Shown here piece after piece: positions 45,044 to 53,915 of a stretch of 64,000 nucleotides of DNA (position 1 is its first letter; each line of letters starts with the position of its first letter). The DNA comes from Roseinatronobacter ekhonensis. Lineage in GTDB: Bacteria; Pseudomonadota; Alphaproteobacteria; Rhodobacterales; Rhodobacteraceae. The translations under genes were made by a program, and so were the position numbers. The notes beneath the pieces were generated by a model. That model saw only the letters and a list, made by a program, of their open reading frames with translations. It did not search any database and was not told the DNA's origin. The stretch lies in the NCBI RefSeq assembly GCF_900499075.1, contig NZ_UIHC01000011.1, positions 41,476 to 105,475 of the forward strand, given 5' to 3'.

Positions 45044-46014
45044 CGCAGTTTGCGCTGCGCGACGGCAAGCGCGAGCGCCGCGACAAGGATGATCCCCGAC
45101 AGCGCGTCCTTGGTGTTGAAATTCAACCCCATCAGGTTCAGGCCGTTGGTGACGATGCCAAGGAACAGAACACCGGCGACCGTGCCCAGAACATTGGGCC
45201 GCCCGCGTGGGTGAAGGGCTGCGCCGATGAACACTGCGGCAATCGCATCAAGCAGGTAGGAAAACCCGGCCAGCGGTGTGAACATGCGAATGGAGGCCGC
45301 GCCGATCAACCCTGCCACGGCGCAGGTGGCGGCCGCGACGATATACGCGACGATCAGAATGCGACTGACCGGAATGCCTGCGACAATGGCCGCGGGGCGC
45401 TGCATGCCCATTGCATGCACCCGCCGCCCCCAGACCGACATTTCCAACACCACGAAATAGACCAGCGCCAGAGTGGCCGCGATGATCACTTCCAGCGGAA
45501 TGCCCATCACATCGCCCATTGCAATCTCTCGGAACCCGTCGGGCATGCGCCGGTGCGAAATCGGCCCTCCGCCATTGGTGAAAATGCGCTGCACCGAAGA
45601 GCCGATGAAGAACGTCCCGATGGTGGCCATGAACGGGCTGACACGCAGCCCGACCACAAGAATGGCGTTCATGATCCCGACAAGCGACCCGCCCGCGACA
45701 CCCGCACAGGCAGCCGTCACCCAGCCCGCGTCATATTCCTTCATGGCGACAATCGCGAAGGCGGCGCCGAAATCGAGGGCGATCCCCACGGACAGGTCAA
45801 TCCCGCCGGTTGCAACGATCAGGGTCATGCCCAACGCAAGGATCAGCAGCACCGCCGACCCTTCGACTATGTTGAGCATGTTCTGGCCTTGCAGAAATAC
45901 CGGGTTCCACGCCGCGAAAAAGGTCACGAAGCCCGCAAAGATCAGCAAGAAACCGAACCGGACAAAGATGCCGCGAATGCGGTCTTTCATGGGGGGGCTG
46001 TTCGCCATGCTCAT
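45040..46014 (-). CDS. Ribose-type sugar ABC transporter permease
   Basis: A 324-residue permease of the RbsC/BPD_transp_2 family with eight or more hydrophobic segments. Family segments are ALGMTLIVATGGIDLSVG, FMATIGTFFIGSSVQRIF and VFIGAALHPRGRPNVLGTVAG. The start at 46014 overlaps the stop of the preceding permease gene (ATGA). Last gene of the importer operon. Confidence 0.93.
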   Translation of the reverse strand: MSMANSPPMKDRIRGIFVRFGFLLIFAGFVTFFAAWNPVFLQGQNMLNIVEGSAVLLILALGMTLIVATGGIDLSVGIALDFGAAFAIVAMKEYDAGWVTAACAGVAGGSLVGIMNAILVVGLRVSPFMATIGTFFIGSSVQRIFTNGGGPISHRRMPDGFREIAMGDVMGIPLEVIIAATLALVYFVVLEMSVWGRRVHAMGMQRPAAIVAGIPVSRILIVAYIVAAATCAVAGLIGAASIRMFTPLAGFSYLLDAIAAVFIGAALHPRGRPNVLGTVAGVLFLGIVTNGLNLMGLNFNTKDALSGIILVAALALAVAQRKLR

Positions 46015-46991
46015 GCGCGGCCTCGTTTGGCAAGTGCCGCAAACGCCACAACGGTCAGGATAAGCGCCCCTTTGATCAGCCCGAGCCAGAACACATTGAC
46101 GCCCATGGATTTGAACCCGATCGTGATTGCTCCGACCAAAAGCGCGCCCAGAACCGCGCCCCACAATGTGACCACACGGCGCGGCGAAAACGCAGCGCCC
46201 AGGTAGGTGGCCAGCACCATTTCCAGCATGAGATTGTCTTCGACCCCCGGAGAAGAGCCGGAGCCGCGCGCAAGCACGAAAAATCCCGCGATGAACCCCG
46301 TCAGTGCTGCGAGCAGGAACGCGATGGCCAGATGGCGGCGCGCGCTGAGTCCGACCATCTCGGCGGCCTCGACGCTGCCGCCCCCCGCTTGCAGATGAAG
46401 CCCGAACCGGGTGCGGTGCAACAGGTGATACGCAGCAAGACCGAAGGCGGCGACACATAGGATACCAACCGCAATACCCGCGATTTCTGCATCACGCAGC
46501 CACAGTATAATTGGATGGTCGACATTTATGCGGCGGCTGGCCGTGACCATGTTGTTCACGCCCACGACCGCGCCGAACATGGCAAGACTGGCCAGCAGCG
46601 GGGTCAGGCCGATCCACGCGACCAGCGCGGCATTCGTTGCGCCCACCAGCAAAGCAGCGCCTAGGGCCAGCAGGCATGCCATGACAAAGCCGCCATCAGC
46701 GGCCAGCCATTGCGCTAATATCCCCGCAGCCAGAACCGTGGTCGCCGGGATAGACAAGTCTATCCCGCCAGCAACCACATCCTCGCCGCCAGCCATGACA
46801 ACAATGGACATGCCGATACAGACCAGAACCACCGGCAAGGATTGTTCCAACACCAGACCGAGCGTCAGCAATGAGACAAAACCTGGGGCCTGAATGCCAA
46901 TATGCACCAACATACCCGCGAAGATCAGGACCGGAGCGAAACCGACAAGCTGCTCGAGCGCGCGGCGTCTGGGTGGAATCGTGGCGCTCAT
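46011..46991 (-). CDS. Ribose-type sugar ABC transporter permease
   Basis: A 326-residue permease paralogous to the next one, with GMSIVVMAGGEDVVAGGIDLSIPA (a small insertion in the usual GGIDLS loop) and ATYLGAAFSPRRVVTLWGAVLGALLVG. Overlaps the ATPase gene upstream and the second permease gene downstream by 4 bases each. Two different permeases imply a heterodimeric channel. Confidence 0.92.
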   Translation of the reverse strand: MSATIPPRRRALEQLVGFAPVLIFAGMLVHIGIQAPGFVSLLTLGLVLEQSLPVVLVCIGMSIVVMAGGEDVVAGGIDLSIPATTVLAAGILAQWLAADGGFVMACLLALGAALLVGATNAALVAWIGLTPLLASLAMFGAVVGVNNMVTASRRINVDHPIILWLRDAEIAGIAVGILCVAAFGLAAYHLLHRTRFGLHLQAGGGSVEAAEMVGLSARRHLAIAFLLAALTGFIAGFFVLARGSGSSPGVEDNLMLEMVLATYLGAAFSPRRVVTLWGAVLGALLVGAITIGFKSMGVNVFWLGLIKGALILTVVAFAALAKRGRA

Positions 46992-48511
46992 ACGGGCACC
47001 TCTTGTCCTTGCGGCGCATTCGTGGCGCCGGTGCTGAGTGCGATCAGGTCGTCCATGCTCTGTCGGGCCGGGTCAAGCTCTGCGACCACGCGTCCGCGCA
47101 ACATGACCAGAATGCGGTCGCACAATCCGATCAGTTCGCCCGGATCGGACGAAGATACCAGAACCCCGGCGCCATCCTGCGCCAGACGGTTGACCACGCT
47201 GTATATTTCGGCCCGCGCACCAATATCGACGCCGACTGTCGGTTCATCGAGCACGAAGATATCGGCATCCCGTGCCAGCCAGCGCGCCAGCACAACCTTT
47301 TGCTGGTTGCCACCACTTAGAAAGCGCACAATGGCCCCGGTGTTGGCGGGGCGAATATCCAGTTCCGACACTTTGCGCGCCGCACGCGTTCTTGCATGGG
47401 CACGGTTTTCGACGCCGAATGTCGCGTCTTCGTCAAGGGTTGCAAGCGTGATGTTTTCGCCCACCGTCATTGGCAACACCAGCCCGTCATTGCGCCGGTC
47501 TCGCGGCACAAGCACTACTCCCTGCGCGATGGCGTCCGACGGCGTGCGAATGCGCGCGCGTTTGCCATGCAGGTGCAGCGTGCCGCCTTTGGCACGGGCC
47601 AGCCCGTAGAGCGTGTCGACCAGTTCCTCGCGGCCAGATCCGATCAAACCGGCCACGCCCAGAATCTCTCCTTTGCGCAGGGAAAGTGAGACATCTTCAA
47701 AGCCTGGCCCGGTCAGCTTGTCGAGCGTCATGACTGTCTCTGCAAAGCTGCGGGTTCTGGCGGGGTAAATATCGTCAAGATCGCGCCCCACCATGGCAGA
47801 GATCATCTTGGGGCCCAGCGCATCGTCCACATCGTCGAACACGGCGACATTGCGCCCGTTGCGAAACACCGTCACGCGGTCACAGATCCCCATGATCTCG
47901 TTCAGGTAATGCGAGACATAGAGGATGGTGATCTCCTGCTGTTTTAGCCGGAAAATAGCATCCATCAACGTCTTGACCTCGGCGCTCGCCAGCGGTGCCG
48001 TGGGTTCGTCAAAGACCACGACCTTGGCCTGCCCGTCGATCAACGCCCGTGCAATCTGGACCAGCTTGCGTTCCGCCGTGCCAAGGTCGCGCACAAGTCG
48101 GTTGCCGTGGATCGTTACCCCCAGCCGGTCGTGCAAAAACTCTTCGGCGCGGTGTCGCATCTGGCCTTTGCGCAGCCCGAAAGGCCCCGCCAGTTCCTGC
48201 CCCATGAAGATCGCTTCGGCGACGGTGAAATGCGGGACAAGGTGCAATTCCTGGTGGATGAACCTGATCCCGGCGTCATGCACGCTGGCCGGGGTGATGG
48301 GGTGTATGTGTTGCCCGGCGATCCGCAGTTGACCGGAATCTGGTGTGTATATACCAGCCAAGACTTTGATAATCGTCGATTTACCCGCGCCATTCTCACC
48401 CACAAGACCGTGTATCTCGGAAGGTTGCAAGGTCAGGCTGGCACTGTCCAATGCGCGCACACCGGGAAAGGTCTTCACGATCTCTTGCAGCGAAAGGGCG
48501 GCTTCGGTCAT
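46988..48511 (-). CDS. Sugar ABC transporter ATP-binding protein (two ABC domains)
   Basis: A 507-residue RbsA-type ATPase. The N-terminal domain has Walker A VGENGAGKSTIIKVLAG, a degenerate signature region RDLGTAERKLVQIARAL and Walker B VVFDEPTAPLA. The C-terminal domain has VAGLIGSGREELVDTLYG in place of Walker A, FLSGGNQQKVVLARWL and IFVLDEPTVGVDIG. It powers the two permeases. A hairpin lies between it and the binding-protein gene. Confidence 0.95.
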   Translation of the reverse strand: MTEAALSLQEIVKTFPGVRALDSASLTLQPSEIHGLVGENGAGKSTIIKVLAGIYTPDSGQLRIAGQHIHPITPASVHDAGIRFIHQELHLVPHFTVAEAIFMGQELAGPFGLRKGQMRHRAEEFLHDRLGVTIHGNRLVRDLGTAERKLVQIARALIDGQAKVVVFDEPTAPLASAEVKTLMDAIFRLKQQEITILYVSHYLNEIMGICDRVTVFRNGRNVAVFDDVDDALGPKMISAMVGRDLDDIYPARTRSFAETVMTLDKLTGPGFEDVSLSLRKGEILGVAGLIGSGREELVDTLYGLARAKGGTLHLHGKRARIRTPSDAIAQGVVLVPRDRRNDGLVLPMTVGENITLATLDEDATFGVENRAHARTRAARKVSELDIRPANTGAIVRFLSGGNQQKVVLARWLARDADIFVLDEPTVGVDIGARAEIYSVVNRLAQDGAGVLVSSSDPGELIGLCDRILVMLRGRVVAELDPARQSMDDLIALSTGATNAPQGQEVPV

Positions 48512-48541
48512 GGGCGCAGGTCCGGTAACGGGTGGAAAGAA

Positions 48542-48568
48542 CCGGCCAGGTCCACTGTCCCCGGCCGG
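48542..48568 (-). other. Intercistronic hairpin after the sugar-binding-protein gene
   Basis: CCGGCC (48542-48547) and GGCCGG (48563-48568) form the stem, with a 15-base loop, 24 bases after the binding-protein stop. No U tract follows. It fits the pattern of binding-protein genes in this window being followed by hairpins. Confidence 0.55.
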
Positions 48569-48592
48569 CTATGGTCGCAAAGGACGTGCAGC

Positions 48593-49567
48593 TTATTCCA
48601 AGCTGCCGTAGCCCAGCTCTCCGTAAGTCTCAATCGCACCGTCACGCCCGTCAACAGGCATCACATCGACATAGGTTTGCGACAGCAGCGTTTCACCCGC
48701 GAAATGGCGTGCCACATTCTGCGCAGAAATCGTGCCGATCAGACGCGGTTGCTGTGCCACGTTAGCGACGAAGGGGCTGCCCTCTTCCGCCATGATTTCA
48801 AGGGTATCGGGGCCAGCATCCAACGCCGTGACAATCACGTCATCGTCGCGCCCGGTTTCTTCCAGTGCCTGAACGACACCGATTGCGGGTTGGTCCCAGC
48901 ACCCGACATGGATCGCATCAAGCTCGCCTTCCGGATACTGGCTTAGCAGGTCCAGCGTCTGGCGGCGCGCGTCTTCGGGCGCGTTGGCAAATTCCTCGGC
49001 CAGTTCGGGTTCCAGAATCTCGATGCCGGGATAGTCCTGCAACACGTATTTCCAAAGCTGGGTGCGGATCGCACAGATGCGCAATGCGTTCTCAAACGCG
49101 TTGAATACCGCGACCTTGCCTTCGCCTTCCAGCGCGTCAGCCATCAGGCGCCCGATCGTGGTGCCCATATAGTAATTGTCGGATGTGGTGTTGTTGATGG
49201 AATGCGGGCTGGGGTGATCCACCGTGAAAACCGGAATATCCGCCGCGCGTAGCGCTTCGAATTTCGGCTCGACCGCGCCATCCCCGAGGATCGAGATCAC
49301 AGCATCCACTCCCGCCGCGCGCAGAATATCGTGGTTGTCGGCATGCACCTGATTGTCGCGCCCGCCATCGACCGCGCGCACAGTGCCGCCAAGAGCTTCG
49401 ACGGTGTCGACCGCACCGTTGAACGCTTCGCGGTCCCAGAAGTGTTGCGTACCCACGACCGCGACACCGATGGTGCGGCCTTCAAGTGTTAGGTGATCGT
49501 CTGCCAAGGCAGGTGTCGCGAACGCGACCGAGGCGACGACCCCCGCCAGCACATATGCGTTTTTCAT
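48593..49567 (-). CDS. Sugar ABC transporter periplasmic binding protein
   Basis: A 324-residue type I periplasmic binding protein with a signal peptide (residues 1-22, ending TPALA). RTIGVAVVGTQHFWDREAFNGAVD is the first strand/helix of the fold; FTVDHPSPHSINNTTSDNYYMGTTIGRL and VGCWDQPAIGVVQALEETG frame the ligand site. The start at 49567 follows GGGAGGA. First gene of the importer operon and divergent from the FGGY kinase over 97 bases. The ligand is a sugar or polyol, not further defined. Confidence 0.92.
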   Translation of the reverse strand: MKNAYVLAGVVASVAFATPALADDHLTLEGRTIGVAVVGTQHFWDREAFNGAVDTVEALGGTVRAVDGGRDNQVHADNHDILRAAGVDAVISILGDGAVEPKFEALRAADIPVFTVDHPSPHSINNTTSDNYYMGTTIGRLMADALEGEGKVAVFNAFENALRICAIRTQLWKYVLQDYPGIEILEPELAEEFANAPEDARRQTLDLLSQYPEGELDAIHVGCWDQPAIGVVQALEETGRDDDVIVTALDAGPDTLEIMAEEGSPFVANVAQQPRLIGTISAQNVARHFAGETLLSQTYVDVMPVDGRDGAIETYGELGYGSLE

Positions 49568-49616
49568 GTCTTCCTCCCAGTATGCTGTCATGCATGCCTT
49601 AGTGGAAGCACAGGGA

Positions 49617-49641
49617 TTTACTTTTGTCAATTTATTTGGCA
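49617..49641. promoter_or_regulatory. 25-bp motif shared by two divergent sugar promoters, site B
   Basis: The 25 bases start TTTACTTTTGTC and end TTTGGCA, matching site A at 41635-41659 in 19 of 25 positions. It is 49 bases before the binding-protein start and 23 bases before the kinase start, so one bound regulator could control both directions. Confidence 0.55.
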
Positions 49642-49664
49642 AGTGTCTGAAATGGGAGGCGCAT

Positions 49665-51179
49665 ATGGAAGCTGTCAGTCTTGGGCTGGATATCGGAACA
49701 ACGGCGATAAAAGCTGCCGCCTATGACGCGCAGGGCCGGATTGCGGCGCGTACGGAAGCGCCTTCGCGCAGCATTGGCGACGGGCGGGGCCGGTCAGAAC
49801 AAGACATGACCGAAGTCTGGCACGGCGTTTGCACCAGCTTGCGCGCTTTGCGCGACAAACTGCACGACCGGCCCATCGCGTCGCTGGGTATCTGCGGGCA
49901 AGGCGACGGGCTTTGGCTGCTGGACAAGCATGGCGCGCCATGTGGCCCCGCCATGCTGTGGAACGACACACGCGCGGCCCGCGATATGGCAGGGTTGGAA
50001 GCCTCTGGCGCGCTGGATGCTGTTGGCCTTGCGTCGCATACCGCGCTTTGGCCGGGAACATCGGGGATGCTGTGGCGTTGGCTGGAACACAACGAACCCG
50101 ACCGCGCGGCGCGTGCGACCCATGCCATGACCTGCGCCGACTGGATCGGCTATTGCCTGACCGGCGTGATTGCCACGGATTTCAGCAACGCCACAATCCC
50201 GTTTCTGGACCTGCACAGCCGCCGCTATAGCACCAATGCGCTGACCGCGATGGGCTGCGAAAGCCTTGCCCCCAAACTTGCCGATCCGCGCCCGGCAGAT
50301 AGCCCGCTTGGCACAGTCACTGCGGCAGCCGCCGCGGCAACGGGATTGCCAGAGGGCCTGTCAGTCAATGTCCCGACGCTGGATCTGGCGGCAATGATCG
50401 TCGGAATGGGCCTTCAACAGCCCGGTGATAGCATGTTCATCATGGGCACGACCGCTGTCGTCAACATTCTGACCGATCACGTCACGCCCACTCCAAGCCC
50501 TGTTGGCGCTTCGGCTCTGCACGCGTCCTCCGACGCGATTATCCGGATTTTTGCGCCCACGACCGGGGCCAGCGCGTTTGACTGGTTCGCCGGGCTGCAC
50601 CCCCTAAGCCTGTCGGGAACAAATGCCGGCGAAGTGGCTGACAAGCTGAATGCCTTGGTGCGCGACGTTCCGCCGGGCGCGAATGGCGTAACCTTTCTGC
50701 CCTACCTGAACGGCGAGCGTGCGCCCTTTGTGGCACCAGAGGTTTCAGCCAGTTTCCACGGCTTGCGCGCACAGACAAGCAAGGCAGATATGGGCCGCGC
50801 CGTGATGGAAGGGACCGCGCTCAGCCTGCGGCATTGCCTGACAGCCGAAGGGCACACGGTGGACGGACCAGTCAAACTGGCAGGCGGTGGGTCGCGCAAC
50901 CCGCTCTGGTCGCAGATCATCGCCGATGTGACCGGAACCGAAGTTGTGGTCACAAAGGATTCCGATCACGGGTTATGGGGCGCCGCGTGCCTTGGGGCTG
51001 CGGCCGCCGGTCTGGGGCCAGTTGCCTCGTTGACGCAGCGCGACGAAGAGCTGCACCATTTCCCGCCAGACCCAGAAACCGCGCGCGCCTATGACCGCGT
51101 TTTCACCCGTTATATGGCGCTTTCGAATGCCACGCGCGCCACGGCACGCACCCTGTCCCTATCAGAGGATCATCCATGA
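49665..51179 (+). CDS. FGGY-family carbohydrate kinase
   Basis: A 504-residue sugar kinase with the FGGY fold: LGLDIGTTAIKAAAYDAQGR at the N-terminus, GICGQGDGLWLLD, PAMLWNDTRAARDM, then MFIMGTTAVVN and the C-terminal LAGGGSRNPLWSQIIADVTG. It phosphorylates a sugar, ketose or polyol imported by the adjacent ABC system. The start at 49665 follows GGGAGG; in-frame ATGs upstream run through the shared operator. It overlaps the next dehydrogenase gene by 4 bases. It could be a pentulose or tetritol kinase. Confidence 0.9.
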   Translation: MEAVSLGLDIGTTAIKAAAYDAQGRIAARTEAPSRSIGDGRGRSEQDMTEVWHGVCTSLRALRDKLHDRPIASLGICGQGDGLWLLDKHGAPCGPAMLWNDTRAARDMAGLEASGALDAVGLASHTALWPGTSGMLWRWLEHNEPDRAARATHAMTCADWIGYCLTGVIATDFSNATIPFLDLHSRRYSTNALTAMGCESLAPKLADPRPADSPLGTVTAAAAAATGLPEGLSVNVPTLDLAAMIVGMGLQQPGDSMFIMGTTAVVNILTDHVTPTPSPVGASALHASSDAIIRIFAPTTGASAFDWFAGLHPLSLSGTNAGEVADKLNALVRDVPPGANGVTFLPYLNGERAPFVAPEVSASFHGLRAQTSKADMGRAVMEGTALSLRHCLTAEGHTVDGPVKLAGGGSRNPLWSQIIADVTGTEVVVTKDSDHGLWGAACLGAAAAGLGPVASLTQRDEELHHFPPDPETARAYDRVFTRYMALSNATRATARTLSLSEDHP

Positions 51180-52228
51180 GCAACATGATGCAAGCGGCGG
51201 TCTATCATGCCCATGACGATATCCGCATCGAAACACGCCCCGTCCCCGAAATCGGCCCCGGAGAGATGCTGCTTAAAACCCTCGCCTGCGGCCTGTGCGG
51301 GGGCGAGGCTATGGCGTGGTATAAAAAATCGGAACCCAAGGTTCTGGGCCATGAACCCGTCGGCGAAGTCGTCGAACTGGGCGCGGGTGTCACGGATTTC
51401 AAACTGGGCGACCGGGTGTTCATCAACCACCACGTCGGGCGCGTGAACAGCCATCTGTCGCGGCGCGGGCATTTCACGCGCGACCCGTTCTACAGCCAGA
51501 TGAAGCTCGATCCCGGCGGGGTCTGCGACTACTACCGCGTGACCGCCCAGCACATCGCGATGGACGCGCATATCCTGCCCGACAATATATCGACCGAAGC
51601 GGCGGTCACGATAGAGCCGTGGTCCTGCGTCCTGTCCGGCCTGAAGGTCTGCCATATCCAGCCGGGCGACACGGTCGCCGTGGTCGGTGCGGGGTTCATG
51701 GGGCAGGGATTCGTGCACATGGCGCCGCTATTCGGGGCGGGCAAGGTCATTGCCATCGACTATTCCGACTGGCGGCTGGAACAGGCGCGCAGGTTTGGTG
51801 CAACCCATACGATCAACCCGCGCGACAGCGACCCGACCGAAGCCCTGCGCGCCGCAAATAACGGGCGGTTGGCCGATACGGTCGTGGTCACGGCCCCCTT
51901 CCCGCCCGCATGGGACAGCGCGCTGGCCTGTGTAGAGGTCGGCGGCTGCCTGCATCTGGGCGCACCCCTGCCGCCCGAAACCGATTGGGTGCGCGACGGC
52001 CAACGTGCCTATTTCGATCAGATCACGGTCACGTCGCGCTATTCGTCCGACCATACCGACACTTACAGCTACATTCGCCTGCTGGAAGCCGGACGCATCG
52101 CGGCGGACCGGGCCATTTCGCACCGGTTCGACATTGCCCAATCGGCAGAGGCGTTTCGCTTGCTGGTCGAGGCCGAAAAATCGCTCAAGATCGTGGTCTA
52201 TCCCCACGGCACACCGGAGGCCGCGTAA
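51176..52228 (+). CDS. Zinc-type medium-chain dehydrogenase
   Basis: A 350-residue dehydrogenase with LACGLCGGEAMAWY (first catalytic-site cysteine region), LGHEPVGEVVELGAGV and the cofactor fold VAVVGAGFMGQGFVHMAPLFG. Like the one at 41738 it lacks the four structural-zinc cysteines; the loop reads NHHVGRVNSHLSRRGHFTR. It overlaps the kinase gene by 4 bases and the aldolase gene by 1 base (TAATG). It probably acts on the same sugar pathway, before or after phosphorylation. Confidence 0.86.
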   Translation: MSNMMQAAVYHAHDDIRIETRPVPEIGPGEMLLKTLACGLCGGEAMAWYKKSEPKVLGHEPVGEVVELGAGVTDFKLGDRVFINHHVGRVNSHLSRRGHFTRDPFYSQMKLDPGGVCDYYRVTAQHIAMDAHILPDNISTEAAVTIEPWSCVLSGLKVCHIQPGDTVAVVGAGFMGQGFVHMAPLFGAGKVIAIDYSDWRLEQARRFGATHTINPRDSDPTEALRAANNGRLADTVVVTAPFPPAWDSALACVEVGGCLHLGAPLPPETDWVRDGQRAYFDQITVTSRYSSDHTDTYSYIRLLEAGRIAADRAISHRFDIAQSAEAFRLLVEAEKSLKIVVYPHGTPEAA

Positions 52229-52893
52229 TGCTGGACGCCCTGAAGCGCGACGTCTGCGAGCAGAACCACGAGTTGCCGAAAGCCGGTCTGGTCGTCGGAT
52301 CGGGCGGCAACGTATCGGGGCGCTGCCCGGATACCGGACATGTCGTCATCAAGCCGTCGGGTGTGAAATTCGACAAGCTCACGCCCGAGACGATGGTGGT
52401 GGTCGATCTGGATGGCAATATTCTGGACGGCACCATGCGGCCCTCGGTCGATACCGGCATTCACCTCTATATCTACCGCCACCGCCCCGACGTGTTCGGC
52501 GTGGCGCATACCCATTCGCCCTATGCCACCAGCTTTGCCGCGCGCGGCGAGCGTATTCCGGCCGTGCTGACGCCCATTACCCACATGATCGGTCGCGACG
52601 TGCCCTGTTCGCGCTACGCGACACCGGGCGAGGTGGATACCGGACAGGCGGTTCTGGACGCGGCTCAAGGCGGTCACGCAGCACTGGTCAAGGCACATGG
52701 CGTGTTCACCATGGGCAAATCGGCGGCAGAGGCGACGGCAATTGCGATGTATCTGGAAGAGGCGGCGAAAACCACGCATCTGGCGATGCTGCGCGGCCCG
52801 GTCAAAGAACTTCCACAAGCTGAAATTGACCGCTGCTATGCGTGGTTTCGCAAGAACTATGGCCAGTCGGGAACGAAGCCCGTAAGCTCCTGA
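52228..52893 (+). CDS. Class II aldolase / ribulose-phosphate epimerase-like protein
   Basis: A 221-residue protein of the AraD/FucA family. GNVSGRCPDTGHVVIKPSGVKFDKL holds the phosphate-binding region, HTHSPYATSFAARG has two zinc-binding histidines (HxH), and KAHGVFTMGKSAAEA the third. The family cleaves or epimerises ketose phosphates. It lies between the second dehydrogenase and the SorC regulator in a tightly packed operon. Whether it is an aldolase or epimerase cannot be told. Confidence 0.88.
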   Translation: MLDALKRDVCEQNHELPKAGLVVGSGGNVSGRCPDTGHVVIKPSGVKFDKLTPETMVVVDLDGNILDGTMRPSVDTGIHLYIYRHRPDVFGVAHTHSPYATSFAARGERIPAVLTPITHMIGRDVPCSRYATPGEVDTGQAVLDAAQGGHAALVKAHGVFTMGKSAAEATAIAMYLEEAAKTTHLAMLRGPVKELPQAEIDRCYAWFRKNYGQSGTKPVSS

Positions 52894-52894
52894 C

Positions 52895-53860
52895 ATGCAG
52901 GATGAACCGCTCAGCTTTCGAACCGACAAACATGCGCTTCTGGCGAATGTGGCGCTGATGTATTTCGGCGAAGGGCTGACCCAGAACGACATCGCCAAAC
53001 GTTTGCAGGTCAGCCGCGCGACGGTCGTGAACATGCTGCGCGAAGCGCGCGAGTCGGGGATCGTGGATATCCGTGTGGACGGGCGCAGTCTGGCGGCGTC
53101 CAGCCTTGGGCTGGACCTGCGCGTGGCTTTCGGCCTCGACGATGTCTATGTCGCGCAAAGCGATCCCGAAGGCGGCATGCCCCGCGCCGAAATGCTGCGC
53201 CTGCTAGGGCGTGTAGGTGCGATCGCGCTGGCAGACCTCGTACGCCGAAATGACCGGCTTGGCGTCGCATGGGGCGAAACCGTGCATGCCCTGTCCGAAC
53301 ATGTGCCGCGGGCAACGACATCGGGCGTAAAGGTCTACCAGATGATCGGCTCCAAAATGTCGGAAAGCGTGCCGACATCGGAATCCTGCGCCATCGCGAT
53401 TGCGAATATGCTGGGTGCAGCATGTTTTACGCTTCACGCGCCGGCCATCGCCTCTAGCGCCAAGGTCGCCCAGATGTTTCGGACCGAACCGACCATCCGC
53501 GCGCAGCTTGACGCCCTCTCGCAACTCGACATGGCGGTGGCATCCATCGGCAATGTCAGCGAGGAAACCCATCTGGCCCGCGCGCAAATGGTCAGCCCGG
53601 ATGAATTGACAGCGGCCCGAAAGGCGGGTGCCGTTGGTATTCTGTGCTGCCGGTTCATAGATGCCGAAGGGCATGTCTTGCGCATGGCGCCCGATGACAG
53701 GCTAATCTCGACTGAATTGGACAGCATCCGACGTGCCGACCGGCGCTTGCTTGTGGTTGGCGGCGCCGACCGCGCCGACGCGACCCGCGCGGCCATTCGC
53801 GGCGGCTTCGTGTCACACCTATGTGTCGACCGTGCTTTGGCAGAGGCGTTGTTGCGCTAA
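52895..53860 (+). CDS. SorC/DeoR-type sugar-binding transcriptional regulator
   Basis: A 321-residue regulator of the SorC family: N-terminal helix-turn-helix (VALMYFGEGLTQNDIAKRLQVSRATVVNMLREA, read across residues 19-51) and a C-terminal sugar-phosphate-binding domain with RNDRLGVAWGETVHALSE and LVVGGADRADATRAAI. It is the last gene of the kinase operon (1 base after the aldolase). It is the best candidate to bind the 25-bp motif found at 41635-41659 and 49617-49641. Confidence 0.9.
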   Translation: MQDEPLSFRTDKHALLANVALMYFGEGLTQNDIAKRLQVSRATVVNMLREARESGIVDIRVDGRSLAASSLGLDLRVAFGLDDVYVAQSDPEGGMPRAEMLRLLGRVGAIALADLVRRNDRLGVAWGETVHALSEHVPRATTSGVKVYQMIGSKMSESVPTSESCAIAIANMLGAACFTLHAPAIASSAKVAQMFRTEPTIRAQLDALSQLDMAVASIGNVSEETHLARAQMVSPDELTAARKAGAVGILCCRFIDAEGHVLRMAPDDRLISTELDSIRRADRRLLVVGGADRADATRAAIRGGFVSHLCVDRALAEALLR

Positions 53861-53915
53861 GGCGCCGAAAGGACCGCTTCGCCCCAAAGGCGCAAAAGTT
53901 TCACCGCAACCCAAG

